Origin: Rachicladosporium sp. CCFEE 5018
Lineage: Eukaryota; Ascomycota; Dothideomycetes; Cladosporiales; Cladosporiaceae
Assembly: GCA_002077045.2 (NCBI GenBank)
Contig: KZ111146.1
Coordinates: 1,634,316-1,698,315, forward strand
Direction: 5' to 3'
DNA length: 64,000 nucleotides
Shown: piece after piece, positions 30,640 to 42,598 of the stretch
Numbering within the stretch: the first letter of the stretch is position 1
How the letters are laid out: every line of letters starts with the position of its first letter
Made by a program: the position numbers and the translations under genes
The notes under the pieces: generated by a model
What the model was told of the DNA's origin: nothing
Seen by the model: the letters and a program-made list of their open reading frames with translations, nothing else
Database searches by the model: none

Positions 30640-33600
30640 TCAGTGCGCCGTGATGTAGTCCCGATTCTCGACCGTGACGCTTTTCGTCTATCACACAAAC
30701 AGTCAGCTTGTGTCCAGAACCAAGGCGTCGGACTCTTGGACAACAATAGTACTCACCATATGGTTGACCTTGTACACCCCCACCAACCGCTCCGCCAACT
30801 CGAACATATTGTTCCGCAACGAGATAACAATGAACTGCGCGTTCTTCGTCCGCTCCTTGATGTAGGCCGCCACAATCGACACCTAACGAAGTCCATGTCA
30901 GCATCGCCCTCATCCATCTCTAGACACAGAATCGCCACTCACATTTCTGAAATCCAACGCCGCATCAATCTCATCCATAACATACAACGGCGTCGGCCGA
31001 AAACAATGCAGCGCAAACACCAGCGCCAAACTGCTCAACGTCTTCTCCCCTCCACTCAAATTCGCAATATTCTTCCAGCTCTTCTTCGGCGGCATCACGC
31101 TGAACAGAATCCCTTCCGCGAAAGGATCCAGGCTGTCGACGAGCTCGAGCTCGGCGTTGCCGCCCATCGTGATCATCTGGTACATTTCCTTGAGACGGAG
31201 GGAAATGAGGGAGAAGCCTGCCATGAAACCTTCAAGGCGCAGGCGGCGGAGGGAGTCGGTTCTTGACTTCGCGGAATCTCGTAGTGCTAGCGAATCGTTC
31301 AACGATTCGAGGCGGGAGGAGTGTTCATTGCAGCGGCGGCGGTACTCGGCCAGTACCGTCAGCTCGACCGCGGTGGCCGTCAGCTCCTCCAACCCAGCGA
31401 TCGACGCTTTCAGGTGGTCTTTACTCAGATCCGCGATCTCGTCCGGACACAGTGCTGCTGGAGGCTCACGCGGCAACTCCTCGCCGTCCTCGCTATAGTT
31501 CGTAAGGATCAGCTTACCTAGCTTCTCCTCCCAGTGATGCAGCCGCTTCTCGTTGTCGGCTAGGATTTTCTGGTGCTCGGTGAGTTTGTTCCGCAGCTCT
31601 ACCTCAGCGCCTCTCGTCTCGTAAAGTTCCGCAATCTGCGCGTCAAGCGTCGATTTTAGCGTTGCGAGTTCCTCTTTCCGCTCGTCGAGTGCTTGCTGAG
31701 CTTCTTCGGCTTGGCGGCGAAAGCCGGAGGTGTCTTTACTCTGGTTGCGGACATCGGTCTCGACTTTCTCTTGCTCGCTAGCTAGCTTCTCAAGCTCGGC
31801 GGTGGTCTCGGAGTGCGTGGATTCGTGCTTCTTGCCTTGCTTCTCGGCCTTCGTCTGGCTGATCTCAGCAGCACTGAGCTCCTCCGCGCGGGTATCGATC
31901 TCCTCTTTGAGACCGTCGACCTTGCTTTTCTGGCTGCGAAGCTTGAGGCCGCCGACTTCCATGATCTTGTCTTGGAGGGCTTGAATCTCGGCTTCGATGC
32001 CGGCGCTCTCTGACTGAAGTTTCTCGACTTCCTTTTGCAGCGAAGCGATCGACTTCTCGAGACTGGAGATCTTGGACTTCTCAATCTTCGAAGGCTGCTG
32101 CTCGGCGCCGATCTCTTGGATTCGCTTCTGTGCATCGGTGATGTTGCGCTCTATGCTGTCGAGCTCAAGCCCTAGCTTTTGGGCTTGGGTATCAAGCATC
32201 GGCATCTGCGCTTGCAAATCTAGGAGCTGGCCTTGCAGCTCCCGCTGCGACTCCTGTAGCTCTGCATACTTCTGCTCCACTGCATCTAGATCTACTTCCA
32301 GCTTGCCTACTTGCTCTTTCGAGATATCTGAGGTGAGCTGGCTCGACATGCCGCCCTTTGCCATCTTCGAGCCACCACCGCTCATTGTGCCGGACTTGTC
32401 GATCAGCTGGCCATCGAGCGTAACGACACGCCATCGCTTCGCACCGTAAGCAATACGATTCGCTTGCTCGAGGTCTTTCGCCACGAGCGTATTCTGCAGT
32501 ACACTGTAGAAGGCTGGTTTGAAGCGGTCGTGCTTGCTCTTGACTAGATCGAAGAGGCGGGGGACGTTCTCGGGTGTCTCGAGAGCGGACAGATCGCGTT
32601 GTGCTAGTCGGTCTAGGAGGATGAAGTTCGCGCGGCCGAGGTTGTTCTTTCGGAGGTAGTCGATGCACTGTTGGCCGACTTCGACCGTATCAACAACGAG
32701 GTTGTCGAGGGCCGGACATGCCGTGGAGATCGCGACATCATACTTCTGGTCAATGGCTCCAAGGTTGCCGAGCCTGCCGTGGAAGCCGTCGATGCGGCCA
32801 GATTCCTTCAGTCGGTTCAAGCCAGAAAGCACATTTCCCTGGCTTTGAGTAGAAGATAGGCTGGCACGAGCTTCATCGGCCTTTTCCCTGGCGCCAGACA
32901 ACTTCGCCTTGAGCTTCGGCTATTCAGTCGAGAGCTGATCAACCTGCTGCTGCAACTTCTGCGTCTCCTTCTCTGCGTTCTTACGCTGCTTCTTGGAGGT
33001 CTCGAGCTCTGCGGACTTGACTGCCTGTTGCTCCTGCAACGTCGCAATCTTAGCCTCTGTCTCAGCCACGGCGGTCGCGCCCGCACTCTCTCGCTCGTGC
33101 AGAATGTCGAGCTCACTTTGCGCGACCGCCATTGCCGACTGCTTCTCGTTGATCTTGGCATTCCAGGGCTCCAGCAACTTCTGCTTTGCGGCAATTTCGT
33201 CACTAAGACCTTGGGTCTTGCCCTTGAGGCTCTGCCGGATCTCAGTGAGCTTCTCATCTTCTGCCTGCATCTCCCGCTCCAGCTCCTCGATCTCGCCAGT
33301 AATCCGTTCGATATCCTCAGCAGCTTGCTTGGCCTGTGTTGAGGACTCCTGTATGCCGTACTTCGCGCTCTCGAAGGTCTTCTCGAGCTTTTTGGCCTTG
33401 TTAGCAAGAAACTTCTTCTTCTCCTCGAACTTGACAGTGTCTTTGTCTAGCTTCGCAAGTTCTTTCACGATACCCTGCGTGTCTTTCTCGAGCTTCTCAT
33501 ACTCCTTCGAGCCAGCCTTGTACTCCCTCTCGAGCCGCTTGATGTCGTCCTCGCTACCTTGATGTCTTTGTAGCTCCTCGTTCAGCTGCTCCTGGATCTG

Positions 33601-35130
33601 AGCGATAGCTTCGTCGGTCACTTGAATGTTGTCGCCGCACTCTGATACATACAGTTGATAGAGTGCTGATTGCTTCGACGCAAGATCATTCTCGTCACGA
33701 ATGTAGGCCAGAGCCTTGTTCTTCTTGTCTTCGAGCCCGTTCTTCTCCTTCTCAACGTGCTGCACTCGAGTGCTCTTCTCAAGGCAGACTTCGTTGAGCT
33801 GCTCAGTCTCTGCTGCAGCTTCATCGATGGGTGTCTTGTACTTTGAAGTGCCGATGATGTCTTCCAGGTACTCGAGCAGGCCGTCATCGTGCTCGGACGC
33901 AGCTTTGGGCTTCATTTGTGCGATCGACTCCACCTCGCCCTGCAGAATCAGAAAGCGCTTGTGATCTAGATCCACCCCCTTATCCCTTAGCAGCGTGGTG
34001 ACAGCCGTGAAATCTGACGTCCTGCCGTTGATGTAGTATTTGCTGCTGTTATTCTTGAAAGCTCTTCTCGATACAAGCAGTTGTGAATCTGGCACAACGA
34101 CTGTACTCCCATCAGGCTGGTCCATCACTTCCTGGAATTGCACTTCAACCTCGCAAAATTCCAGATCTGGAAAGCCAGCACTGTTGTGTATGAGCGCCGA
34201 AATCTTGCCTTGTCGCATCTTGCTTGCTCGGAAACCGAACACGAATAGCAGCGAATCGATGACATTGCTCTTGCCTGATCCGTTGGGTCCTACGACCGAG
34301 GAGAAAGAAGCGTGGAAAGGTCCGACCGCTTGCCTCCCAGCGTAGGACTTGAAGTTCGTCAAGATCAAGTAAGTGATTGTCATCCTTGCCGTAGGCTCAG
34401 ATGGCTCTTGCATCTGCGGCACGCCCAATGCTCTCGTCCGCACCACGATGTCCATTGGACGCTCCATCTGCGTGACCTGTGCGTCCACTTTCCGCACCTC
34501 AGTCTTGATTGCCCGTTCTGGCGAGAGTGCCTTGACCGTAGCCTGGGTCTCATCCTCCACCATGGAAGCATTCTCGTCCACCGGATCCAGAGTTCTCGAG
34601 ACAGCTCTCGGCGTCTGCTCATTCACAGCTGTCTCGGTGATGTCCGTCAGTGGTGTGCCATGCCTCAACGCTGTAGGCTCAGGCGAGGCGGTTGGCTCAG
34701 GCGTGAGCATGGAGGCCTCCAGATCCGGCGCATCCGAAGCGATGCTGACTTGCGACACGCGACTTTTCCGTGCAGCACGCACATCTTTGACTGTTCGTCG
34801 CTTGGGCGCGGCCTTCTTCGTGGGTGAGGTCGGACCATCTACTACGCTCTCCGGAGGGCTGAAGATCTGTGAGGGTTCTATCGATTCGCCGGTTCGTGTG
34901 CGTCGAGCTGCCGCTCTTTTGGGAGTGGTAGCAGTGCTCGCTGTTGTTCGTCGTCGTGGTGAGGATCGCGCATTCTTCGGAACAGATGCGTAATCCTCTT
35001 GGTCTTCGTCGGCCTGCTGTGAGTGAGAAACGGCACTGTTCTCGATGTCCGAGCTGTTGTCGTCCTCCACTACTACCTTTCGCCTGCTCGCTGCCCGACG
35101 CGGTGGTCGCTCTGACGATGCTGCGGACAT
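30640..35130 (-). CDS. SMC4: Condensin subunit Smc4, interrupted by an in-frame TAG
   Basis: Exons are 35130-30943, 30882-30757 and 30687-30640, 1454 codons. Smc4 is a core ATPase of condensin, essential for mitotic chromosome compaction. The N-terminal 240 residues are disordered and basic. The head begins MTITYLILTNFKSYAG with Walker A GPNGSGKSN. Long coiled coils flank the hinge (SGRIDGFHGRLGNLGAIDQKYD). The C-terminal head has LSGGEKTLSSLALVFALH and Walker B VMDEIDAALDF, and spliced exons give the family end ENRDYITAH. A TAG at 32920-32922 (codon 737) lies just before the hinge, in frame. No intron of reasonable size can remove it. Both sides remain open for hundreds of codons, so this is a single recent nonsense change or a sequencing error. 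Confidence 0.9.
32920..32922 (-). other. Premature TAG in SMC4
   Basis: Codon 737 reads TAG between ...LSTE and PKLKAKL..., followed by 716 further open codons. Neighbouring GT/AG pairs would give an intron of only 24 nt, too short to be real. Confidence 0.85.
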
Positions 35131-35515
35131 TCTGTCGGTCTCGCGCTCGGTACAGTCGTCGTTGGTGTCGTCAATGTCGCCGGCGCATCTTCGTCTCGTA
35201 GTGCAGCTCAGAGTAAACAAACGGAAACCCTTCCGCGTCTGAGACAGGGTTCGTCGGCACGAGCCTTCTTGTAGCGCGTTCCGACGTCCCGGGGTGGAGA
35301 ACGTCCGTGAGGTGCACCACCACTCACGGCTCCACGACAGAGCGCCTCGCAGCAAGTCTCTCGGACAATTTCTACACATCCCTAGCATAGAGACATGTGC
35401 CTTGCCATGAACAGACAGTCGAGTCACTACAACCAACACTACAGTGACTGCGCTTCATGCGCCTGGATCAGCCTGAGCAGCGAGACGGAGTAAGCTGGGG
35501 GTGTGAACACACAGC
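35131..35515. other. Divergent promoter region SMC4 / F-box gene
   Basis: 385 bp between divergently transcribed genes. Open coding-like frame continues upstream of the chosen SMC4 start, but without family similarity. Nothing else seen. Confidence 0.45.
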
Positions 35516-38399
35516 ATGGAGGGTGTTGTATTGTCCACCGCCTCGACAGGCCAAAGTGAAGCTGGCGCAGCGACTCTCCACGAGGATGACAGTAGACACT
35601 ATGCGATCACGGCTTCACAAGTCCCCAAGCCGACACTCACATCAGCACCTATACTCCCTCCCAGCCTCCCACTTGAGCCAAACGCCAAGAACATGGGCAC
35701 TCGCTTTCACGAAGATTGTCACGAGATTGACATGTCGGGACCTCGACTGCGCTCCAGTCGGGTATGGAAGGGCAAAGGGAAGGAGGCCGTCAGCATAGAG
35801 AAGGAAGCTAAGAAACCTCTTGGATTGCTGGATTTGCCCGTGGATGTGCTAAAGGACATCGTACGCGAGGTCACGCATACAAATGACTTGACTTCGTTGG
35901 CGCTCTGTCATAGTGCGCTGCATCGCTTGACGACACCTCACATCTACTCTCGCTTCGACATCGTCTGGCCTGATAGCACCACGCATTCAGAGCCGAGATC
36001 CGGCGTGGACGCGCTTACGTATGGTCTCGCAACCCTGGTCATGGCAGAGGAGGTGTTTGGAGAAGCTCCAGAGCAACGCGAAGCGCAGAGCAACCGCTTC
36101 GTGAAGTCTGGCCAGGGCAGAGCAACGGACATGGCCGTGAGGCGGCGAAGAGGCAACCACTACGCTCACTTCACAAGGAAATTCTCGCTGGGCAACGGAC
36201 CTGCGGACTGGGTGCAGGAGTATCTCATTTCCAAGGAGGGAGGCAAGATGCTCGGCACACTTGTAGCACTGGCTGTAGCGCGAATGCGTGCATTGGAGAC
36301 GTTCGTCTGGGACATGCCGACTGGCATCCTGCGCGATGTCTGGGCAGCACTTGCATCGCTGGGCGACCGTGAAGCTTGCCGACTGGAGAAAGTCTGGGTG
36401 CGCTTCCATGACAACTCATATGACAATCTAACGCCTCCACCCCCACCATATGCCGCTGCGATGCCAGCACTACATCCAAACCTTGCGCAGAGCAGTATAC
36501 TCAGACCTGCTTCGCAGATCAAGCCCGCAGATCTGGATCGCGTAGAGCACCCTAGCTTTTCGGGGCTGCCTGCACTGCGAAGCCTGAGTGTGCTAGACAT
36601 CGATGAGCTGGCTTACATTGACGAGATGGCAGTTTTGATCGGTCGCTCACTGGATAAACTACGTGAGCTGAGAGTTGGCATTGCACGACACGCAGTCACG
36701 CGAAGCTGGGCAACCGTCTGGGAGGGTGACAATTTGCCGCAGGTAGACACAGAGAATCCGACAGCTGGGTTCCTCACTATTGGGGAGAAGCGGCAGGGTG
36801 GAGTATTAGGAACTCTCGTGGGCTTCGTACACGACATGAGGCCGAAAGTTGAGCTACCTCTTCGGAGGAAGAAGCGGTCGATGGCTCCGCCACCAGAGCT
36901 GGCATGCACCTCTACGGCATCTGCTGTTGCTCCTCGCAGACCTTCAGAGGAAGGCGCCGTTGTCGAAGCGGCTGCAGCGTCGGTTGAAGCTGCTACGTCA
37001 CCGCCACTGTTCTCGCCAGGACTCAGTCCACATAGCACAGATTCTGCCTTGGATAACGAACCTCTCGTCGCATGCAGTCGCTCTCCATCACCGCAACCTC
37101 CACCATCAAGCTCAATACCTCCCGAACTACCTCCTGACGACCCTGACGACATGTCCGACACAGAATCAGTACCAGAAGCACCCAGACCGAAGCGACTGGA
37201 ACACCGCCTCTCACTCGATAAGCTCGAGCTCGAGCGCGTGGCTCTCTCCATACCAGTCCTCCGCGCAGCAATAGACTGGTCCCGCCTGACCTCCCTCACA
37301 CTGCTTCACTGTCAGAACCACGAAGCCTTCTGGAAATCGCTTCGTCGAATCTTCTGCCCCACACCCAAGTCTCCTTCATACTCCACATCCCGGCGGGCGT
37401 CCAATAGCAGTACACCCCGTAAGAGCCACAAGAACTCCATCACGTCTTCCGGGCTTGAAATGCAGTACAATCTCAACCTGAAGCGTATACACACTAACAC
37501 TGTCTCCTCATCTCTCATATCCTTCCTGAAAGAAACCCTCGCGCCTAACAGTCTTGAAGTGCTCTTCTTGCAAGAAGGACGAAGCTACTCATCCGCGGTC
37601 ACGATAGATGCGATCTATCGCGGTCCCTTACGACGCCATCGCCAATCCCTTCGCAAGATCTTGATTGACAGCTCGGAGAAGAACGCCGAAGGCCAACCGA
37701 CTAGCTCCTCGAAGTGGCGACGCTGGATGCTCACAAGAGATATCTTGGCATTTATTTGTAGTGGCAAGATGCCTGCGCTGCGAGAGCTGGGTATGGCGGT
37801 CGATTATCATGACTGGGTAAGCGCCTTCTCCCTCACATTATCACTTACCTGTGTATTGACGATTGTTAAAGCACTTCTTCCTCCAACGTCTGCCCTCGAT
37901 CCCCCACCTCCGCAGTCTCTACATTCCCTTCCTCGCCGACCACGTGCACGGCGCGAGTGTCGATCCGCGAGAGCTCGCATCACAAATTGTCGACATTGTG
38001 GCGCTGCGACCGGAGGTCGAGCTGTGCTACATGGGCATAGCGAACAAGTGTTTCGAGATCCTCGAAACGCGCAAGGATCACGACAGCCGCAACGAATCCC
38101 GACTTGGTCTAGGGCGGGACCACGATAACGATGCCTCCGGCTCTGGAGCAGAGGATGCTGACGATGACGGAGATGAAGACGGAGATGAAGACGGCGATGA
38201 CGAGGAGGAAGCAGAGGCTGGGGAAGAGACTGAGAGTGATGTCGAGGAGTCTGGGGATGGGGAGGACAGCGAAAGCGAGAGCGAGGGGAGTGTAGGGGCT
38301 GGAGGGAAGGGTAGTGGACCAGCACGGCTGAGGTTGAGGGAGATCCTGTTTTACGATGATAAGGTTACGGTGTTTAAGGCAAGGCATGGCAGGCTCTGA
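35516..38399 (+). CDS. F-box protein with acidic C-terminal tail
   Basis: Exons are 35516-37816 and 37872-38399 (intron 37817-37871, GTAAGC donor, AAAG acceptor), giving 942 aa. Alternative starts at 35692 and 35732 would remove 59 or 72 residues. The F-box (about residues 100-145: LGLLDLPVDVLKDIVREV...SLALCHSALHRL) should bind Skp1 and recruit substrates to an SCF ubiquitin ligase. The rest contains leucine-rich segments (LPALRSLSVLDIDEL, PHLRSLYIPFLADHV). A long low-complexity Ser/Pro region occupies about residues 455-555. The tail before the last 30 residues is almost only Asp, Glu, Gly and Ser. The substrate is not known. Divergent from SMC4. Confidence 0.85.
38161..38300 (+). repeat. 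Short tandem acidic-codon repeat in F-box gene
   Basis: A purine-rich stretch with a 12-bp unit (ggagatgaagac) repeated at 38169-38192, followed by degenerate GA-rich codons. It encodes the Asp/Glu-rich tail and is a likely site of length variation. Confidence 0.6.
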
Positions 38400-39014
38400 G
38401 AGCCGATGGAGGAGTCAATGATGGCTTGGCACTGGGGTGCGACTGCGTTGATCGCAATCGCTCGGGCATGAGGGACGATGTGGCTATGAATTGATGTGAT
38501 CAGGAAGGGAAAGGAAGGGCGGGAGCTGTAAATACATAGGTAATTGCACATATTAGGCCTATTGCTGGCACCTCGTTGCCGTATTGCAGGGTCTTGTGGC
38601 ATGTGATTTGGTTAATCCTCAGGCATCATTCCTGCTTCCACCACAAGCGTTTCCGACTTCAGCTGTTGAAATCACACAAACAACTCTTTTTCCCATACAA
38701 TAATCCACTGCACGTTGAACAAGCGCAACCCTACACAATAACAAGCTATCTATTGCGCCGTGCCCAAAGCTCACTCACATCCCTCTCAGACTACCCAGCA
38801 TTGCGTTCGCAGCTGAACCTCATTCTTCAATCGGACAGTCAATTGGTTTCCGAGGCTCATATCGCAGACTGCGCGTGTCCGTGGAACCTATACTGGACTG
38901 TGCACATCTCTTCGACTAGGCGCAGCAATAGCAGACAGCAGCACAGCATAGCACAGCATACAGCATCCCCTCCAACCCCAAACTGGCGCGCTTAGCAGCC
39001 GCACCCACCACACA
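38400..39014. other. Intergenic region F-box / DHH1
   Basis: 615 bp between co-directional genes. It should hold the F-box 3' UTR and the DHH1 promoter and 5' leader. A short repeat (agcacagcata-type, about 38939-38963) lies near the DHH1 start. No gene seen. Confidence 0.45.
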
Positions 39015-40676
39015 ATGGCGTCGGAGGTAGCAGATCAGCTCAGCGCCACGAAACTCGCAGGCAGCAATGGCAGCAACACACCGGGAAACGGCGCAGCGAG
39101 CAGTCCGGCACCCACCGGAGACTGGAAGGCTGGCCTGAAGCAACCCACAAAAGACGGCCGGGTGCAAACGGAGGATGTCACCGCAACAAAAGGCCTCGAA
39201 TTCGAGGACTTCTACATCAAGCGCGAGCTGCTAATGGGCATCTTTGAAGCAGGGTTCGAGAAGCCTTCACCTATCCAAGAGGAGACGATTCCTGTTGCGA
39301 TTACTGGACGAGATATACTGGCAAGAGCCAAGAACGGCACGGGCAAGACGGCAGCGTTCGTGATACCCACGCTGGAGCGGATCAATCCGAAGGTGCAGAA
39401 GACGCAGGCGCTACTGCTTGTGCCCACGCGAGAGTTGGCACTGCAGACGAGCCAGGTTTGCAAGACGCTGGGGAAGCATCTGGGGATCAATGTCATGGTC
39501 TTGACGGGCGGGACGGGACTGAAAGACGATATCATACGGCTGAATGATACTGTGCATATCATTGTGGGCACACCAGGTCGCATTCTGGACATGGCATCGA
39601 GAGGTGTTGCGGACCTGTCAGCAGCACATACGTTCGTGATGGACGAGGCAGACAAGTTGCTCTCGCCCGAGTTCAGAATAGCGTGTGAGCAGCTGCTCAA
39701 ATTCCATCCTGCAGACAGGCAGGTGATGCTGTTCTCCGCGACCTTCCCGGTTGTGGTAAAGGAGTTCAAGGATCTTCACATGCGCGATCCGCACGAGATC
39801 AATCTGATGGACGAGCTGACACTGCGAGGTGTGACGCAATACTACGCCTTCGTCGAAGAGAAGCAAAAAGTGCACTGCCTCAACACCCTCTTCAGCAAGC
39901 TTCAAATCAACCAGTCCATCATCTTCTGCAACAGCACGACGCGTGTCGAGCTACTGGCAAAGAAGATCACAGAGCTCGGATACAACTGCTTTTACTCGCA
40001 CGCCAAGATGCTACAACATCACCGAAACCGCGTCTTCCATGACTTCCGCAACGGCGCCGTCCGAAATTTAGTCTGCTCAGATCTTCTGACACGAGGTATC
40101 GACATCCAGGCCGTGAACGTAGTGATCAACTTTGACTTCCCCAAGACCGCAGAGACCTACCTTCACCGCATCGGCAGATCCGGCCGCTTCGGTCACCTCG
40201 GTCTGGCCATCAATCTGATCAACTGGGAGGACCGGTTCAACCTCTACAAGATCGAGCAGGAGCTTGGCACGGAGATCCAGCCGATTCCTAGTAATATTGA
40301 GAAGAGCCTCTATGTATACGACCAGCCGGACAGTATTCCCCGGCCTATCAGCAGCGTGCAGCAGAACCAGCAGCCTCGGCCGCCGCCTGCCGGAGGGAGA
40401 CAGCAGGGCACTGGGAGCGATTTGCAGAATCCTGCGAACCGAACGGGAGGGTTTAGGGGTGGTAGAGGTGGTGGTCGAGGCGGTAGTGGTGGGTTTCAGG
40501 GACAGGGCCGTGGGCCGCCGAGACCGCAGGACGGGTCGGCGCCGGGGCTGCAACAGCAGCAGCAGCAGCAGAGACCACAGGGTGCTGGTGGATTCGCGTC
40601 GATGCAGCCTAGGCCGTCGGGACAGGGTCCTGCGCCTCCGCAGGCTCGACAAGCAGCGCCTCTTCCTCCAGGGTAG
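39015..40676 (+). CDS. DHH1: DEAD-box RNA helicase Dhh1 (DDX6 family)
   Basis: Single exon, 553 aa. Dhh1 promotes mRNA decapping and translational repression in P-bodies. The family-specific lead GLEFEDFYIKRELLMGIFEAGFEKPSPIQEE contains the Q motif. Walker A is AKNGTGKT (105-112), followed by PTRE (137-140), DEAD (210-213), SAT (241-243) and HRIGRSGRFG near 380. The core is almost identical to that of other ascomycetes. The tail from about residue 430 is Gln-, Pro- and RGG-rich and contains seven consecutive Gln. Such tails support phase separation in this family. Intronless, with a good ATG context (cacacaATGG). Confidence 0.97.
   Translation: MASEVADQLSATKLAGSNGSNTPGNGAASSPAPTGDWKAGLKQPTKDGRVQTEDVTATKGLEFEDFYIKRELLMGIFEAGFEKPSPIQEETIPVAITGRDILARAKNGTGKTAAFVIPTLERINPKVQKTQALLLVPTRELALQTSQVCKTLGKHLGINVMVLTGGTGLKDDIIRLNDTVHIIVGTPGRILDMASRGVADLSAAHTFVMDEADKLLSPEFRIACEQLLKFHPADRQVMLFSATFPVVVKEFKDLHMRDPHEINLMDELTLRGVTQYYAFVEEKQKVHCLNTLFSKLQINQSIIFCNSTTRVELLAKKITELGYNCFYSHAKMLQHHRNRVFHDFRNGAVRNLVCSDLLTRGIDIQAVNVVINFDFPKTAETYLHRIGRSGRFGHLGLAINLINWEDRFNLYKIEQELGTEIQPIPSNIEKSLYVYDQPDSIPRPISSVQQNQQPRPPPAGGRQQGTGSDLQNPANRTGGFRGGRGGGRGGSGGFQGQGRGPPRPQDGSAPGLQQQQQQQRPQGAGGFASMQPRPSGQGPAPPQARQAAPLPPG
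40551..40571 (+). repeat. CAA(CAG)6 microsatellite in DHH1 tail
   Basis: One CAA and six CAG codons in a row encode poly-Gln in the C-terminal tail; likely length-polymorphic. Confidence 0.9.
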
Positions 40677-41506
40677 AGTCCTAGGGATTGAGGTGCGCTG
40701 CTACGTCTGTCTTTTCGTTACTGGGATACTGGAGTTCTTGGCGCTAATTGAGCGCCCTCGGCCGGCGTGCCTTTGGCCCACGGGATATGGCGCCGAAATG
40801 CTGTCTCTTTCTCTGAATGTTGTACGACTGATGAGACCGGTTCTTATGCTCCGATCATGGCCCACACGGGATACTGGTTGGCGGAGATGCCAGCTGCAAC
40901 CTTCACCACTTCTCAGTCTTCTCACAGAGACCTCCTCGCACTCCTGGATTACCAGACGTTAGCTCTGGAACACACTCAACACTACGAGAGACTACCTTGT
41001 CATCTCTCACATCTCAGCTTAGCAACCCCCCTCTCGATCCGGCCGTCCCAACTGAATCACCGTCTTTGCACCCACTTCTCGGCGTTTATGCACAAACTCG
41101 CATCAGACAGTACACCCTCTCGACGACCACACCATCACGCAACACAGACTTCCCTGCGCGGCTCACAGCACCATTACTCGCCTCGCACTTCCAACCCCGA
41201 AAGATTCCTCCCTGCACTACCCACACGCTATCCACACATCGCAACCTCGACCACGTTGATCACGTCCTCCTTCACTCATTAAGGACGATGCCGGATCAGA
41301 GCCAATATTGCAATATTTCCCACAGTCTCTTTCGGCTCACTACGGGGTAGTAGCCAACAGAAGACGTGAAAACACTGCAACTGTCAGAAAGAAAACCTAA
41401 AAAAGCCTTTTTGGACCGAGAACAACACCTGAGGCTGCCGTATGTAGCAGACTCTATTGAAAAGCTTGTTTAAATCCAATCTACCTCCCATGCTCATCCA
41501 TCACGT
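40677..41506. other. Convergent intergenic region DHH1 / methyltransferase
   Basis: 830 bp between converging genes. Open frames exist on the plus strand (for example 40767-41282) but have a composition unlike neighbouring genes and no motif. No gene is called. Confidence 0.5.
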
Positions 41507-42598
41507 TCAAATCCCACTCTTCCTGCCAATAATAACGTTCAGCTCCAGCCGCCAGTACGCCTCCCCTCTCTCGCACGCCTCCCCAACACAATTCAGTACC
41601 TTCCTCCCCTCCCCTTCGTCTCCCCACTGCCCTCCCGCCTCCTCGCCATTGCCGGCGCAGATCATCTTCTGCAGTCCCGCGATGCCTTTCGCAAAGACCC
41701 TGCTGATAGCTAGTCGCGTCTCGGGCACCCGGTCGCTGGCAAAGGCGATTTCGGATACATTTGTGAAGCCAGCGGTTGCGAAGTGCGAGGATAGGGTCTC
41801 GGAGTCGTGGAAGGCGAGATTGTGGCGCTGCGTGCCGTGCGCGACGAGGGAGAGGATTGTGGATCTGCCTGTTTGGAGGAGGGTGGAGGTTGCTGGGGTG
41901 ATGGGGCTGGAGAGGGGCAGGGGAATGATGCTTCTGTGGAGGGGGTCTGGATTCAGTGGGGCGTGGCTGGGGAGGCAATGTGGAGGGAGCACTTTTAACT
42001 TACCGGAAGTCTGGCTCGGACCATTGTAGCCAGCCAGAGGGACGCAACATGGCGTGGAGGTTCTCAATGGCTTGAGGCCAGCTGCCAGACGGCAGACCGA
42101 GGACGAGGAAGCGGACGTGGATTATGTCGAAGCGGGCTAGGAGGTGGGAGGGGACTGGAGAGAGTATGTTATGCGTGGCGAAGGCCATGCCGTTGGGCGG
42201 GTCGGCTGGGAACTGCGCCGCTGAGATGTCGAGGCCGGTGAACCTGAGCGAAGTAGCTTAGTGCTAGCTGCGCAGATCTGCGATGGAGGCGCTGGGGGGA
42301 GGGGAGATTGGTCGCACTTGAAGCGCTTGTCTTTGAATTCGGTTGCGAGCTCAAGCAGCCAGGCTCCCGTGCCGGTGCCAATATCTGCGATTTCCACCTC
42401 GTCGGTCGCCGGCAGGGTCTCGACTATGCGAGGATGGAGCAGGAAGCCTATGTTAGCTTGCAGGGCGGTATGCTGGGCGTCTAGGCGCTGGCTCTCCTTC
42501 GCGTCGCGTGGGAGCTTATATGCGTCTGTTGGACTCGCCGCTGTGTGCTTAGTCGTGCGATTGGCTACGTCGTGCGTGGCGCCGTTAAAAGCTGCCAT
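41507..42598 (-). CDS. SAM-dependent methyltransferase (LaeA-like)
   Basis: Exons are 42598-42318, 42243-42004 and 41933-41507, giving 315 aa. The third exon start has a competing acceptor at 41967, which would leave a 37 nt intron. The acceptor at 41934 (CCACAG after a CACTGAAT branch) is preferred. Motifs are YKLPRDAKESQRLDAQH, HPRIVETLP, the SAM motif IADIGTGTGAWLLEL, FTGLDISAAQFPADPP and LRPSGWLQWSE. It is a paralogue of the gene at 28890-29880: the middle exon has exactly the same length (240 nt) and phase. This copy has no internal stop. The methyl acceptor is unknown; relatives include secondary-metabolism enzymes and LaeA-type regulators, but no cluster is seen here. Confidence 0.85.

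Noticed and set aside
32898..32945. Intron removing the SMC4 TAG
   Set aside because: The only GT/AG pair around the stop would be 24 nt long, with no branch site; the flanking protein is continuous with the family coiled coil and hinge.
40767..41282. 171-codon plus-strand frame downstream of DHH1
   Set aside because: His/Ser/Thr-rich translation typical of non-coding fungal UTR sequence; no motif.
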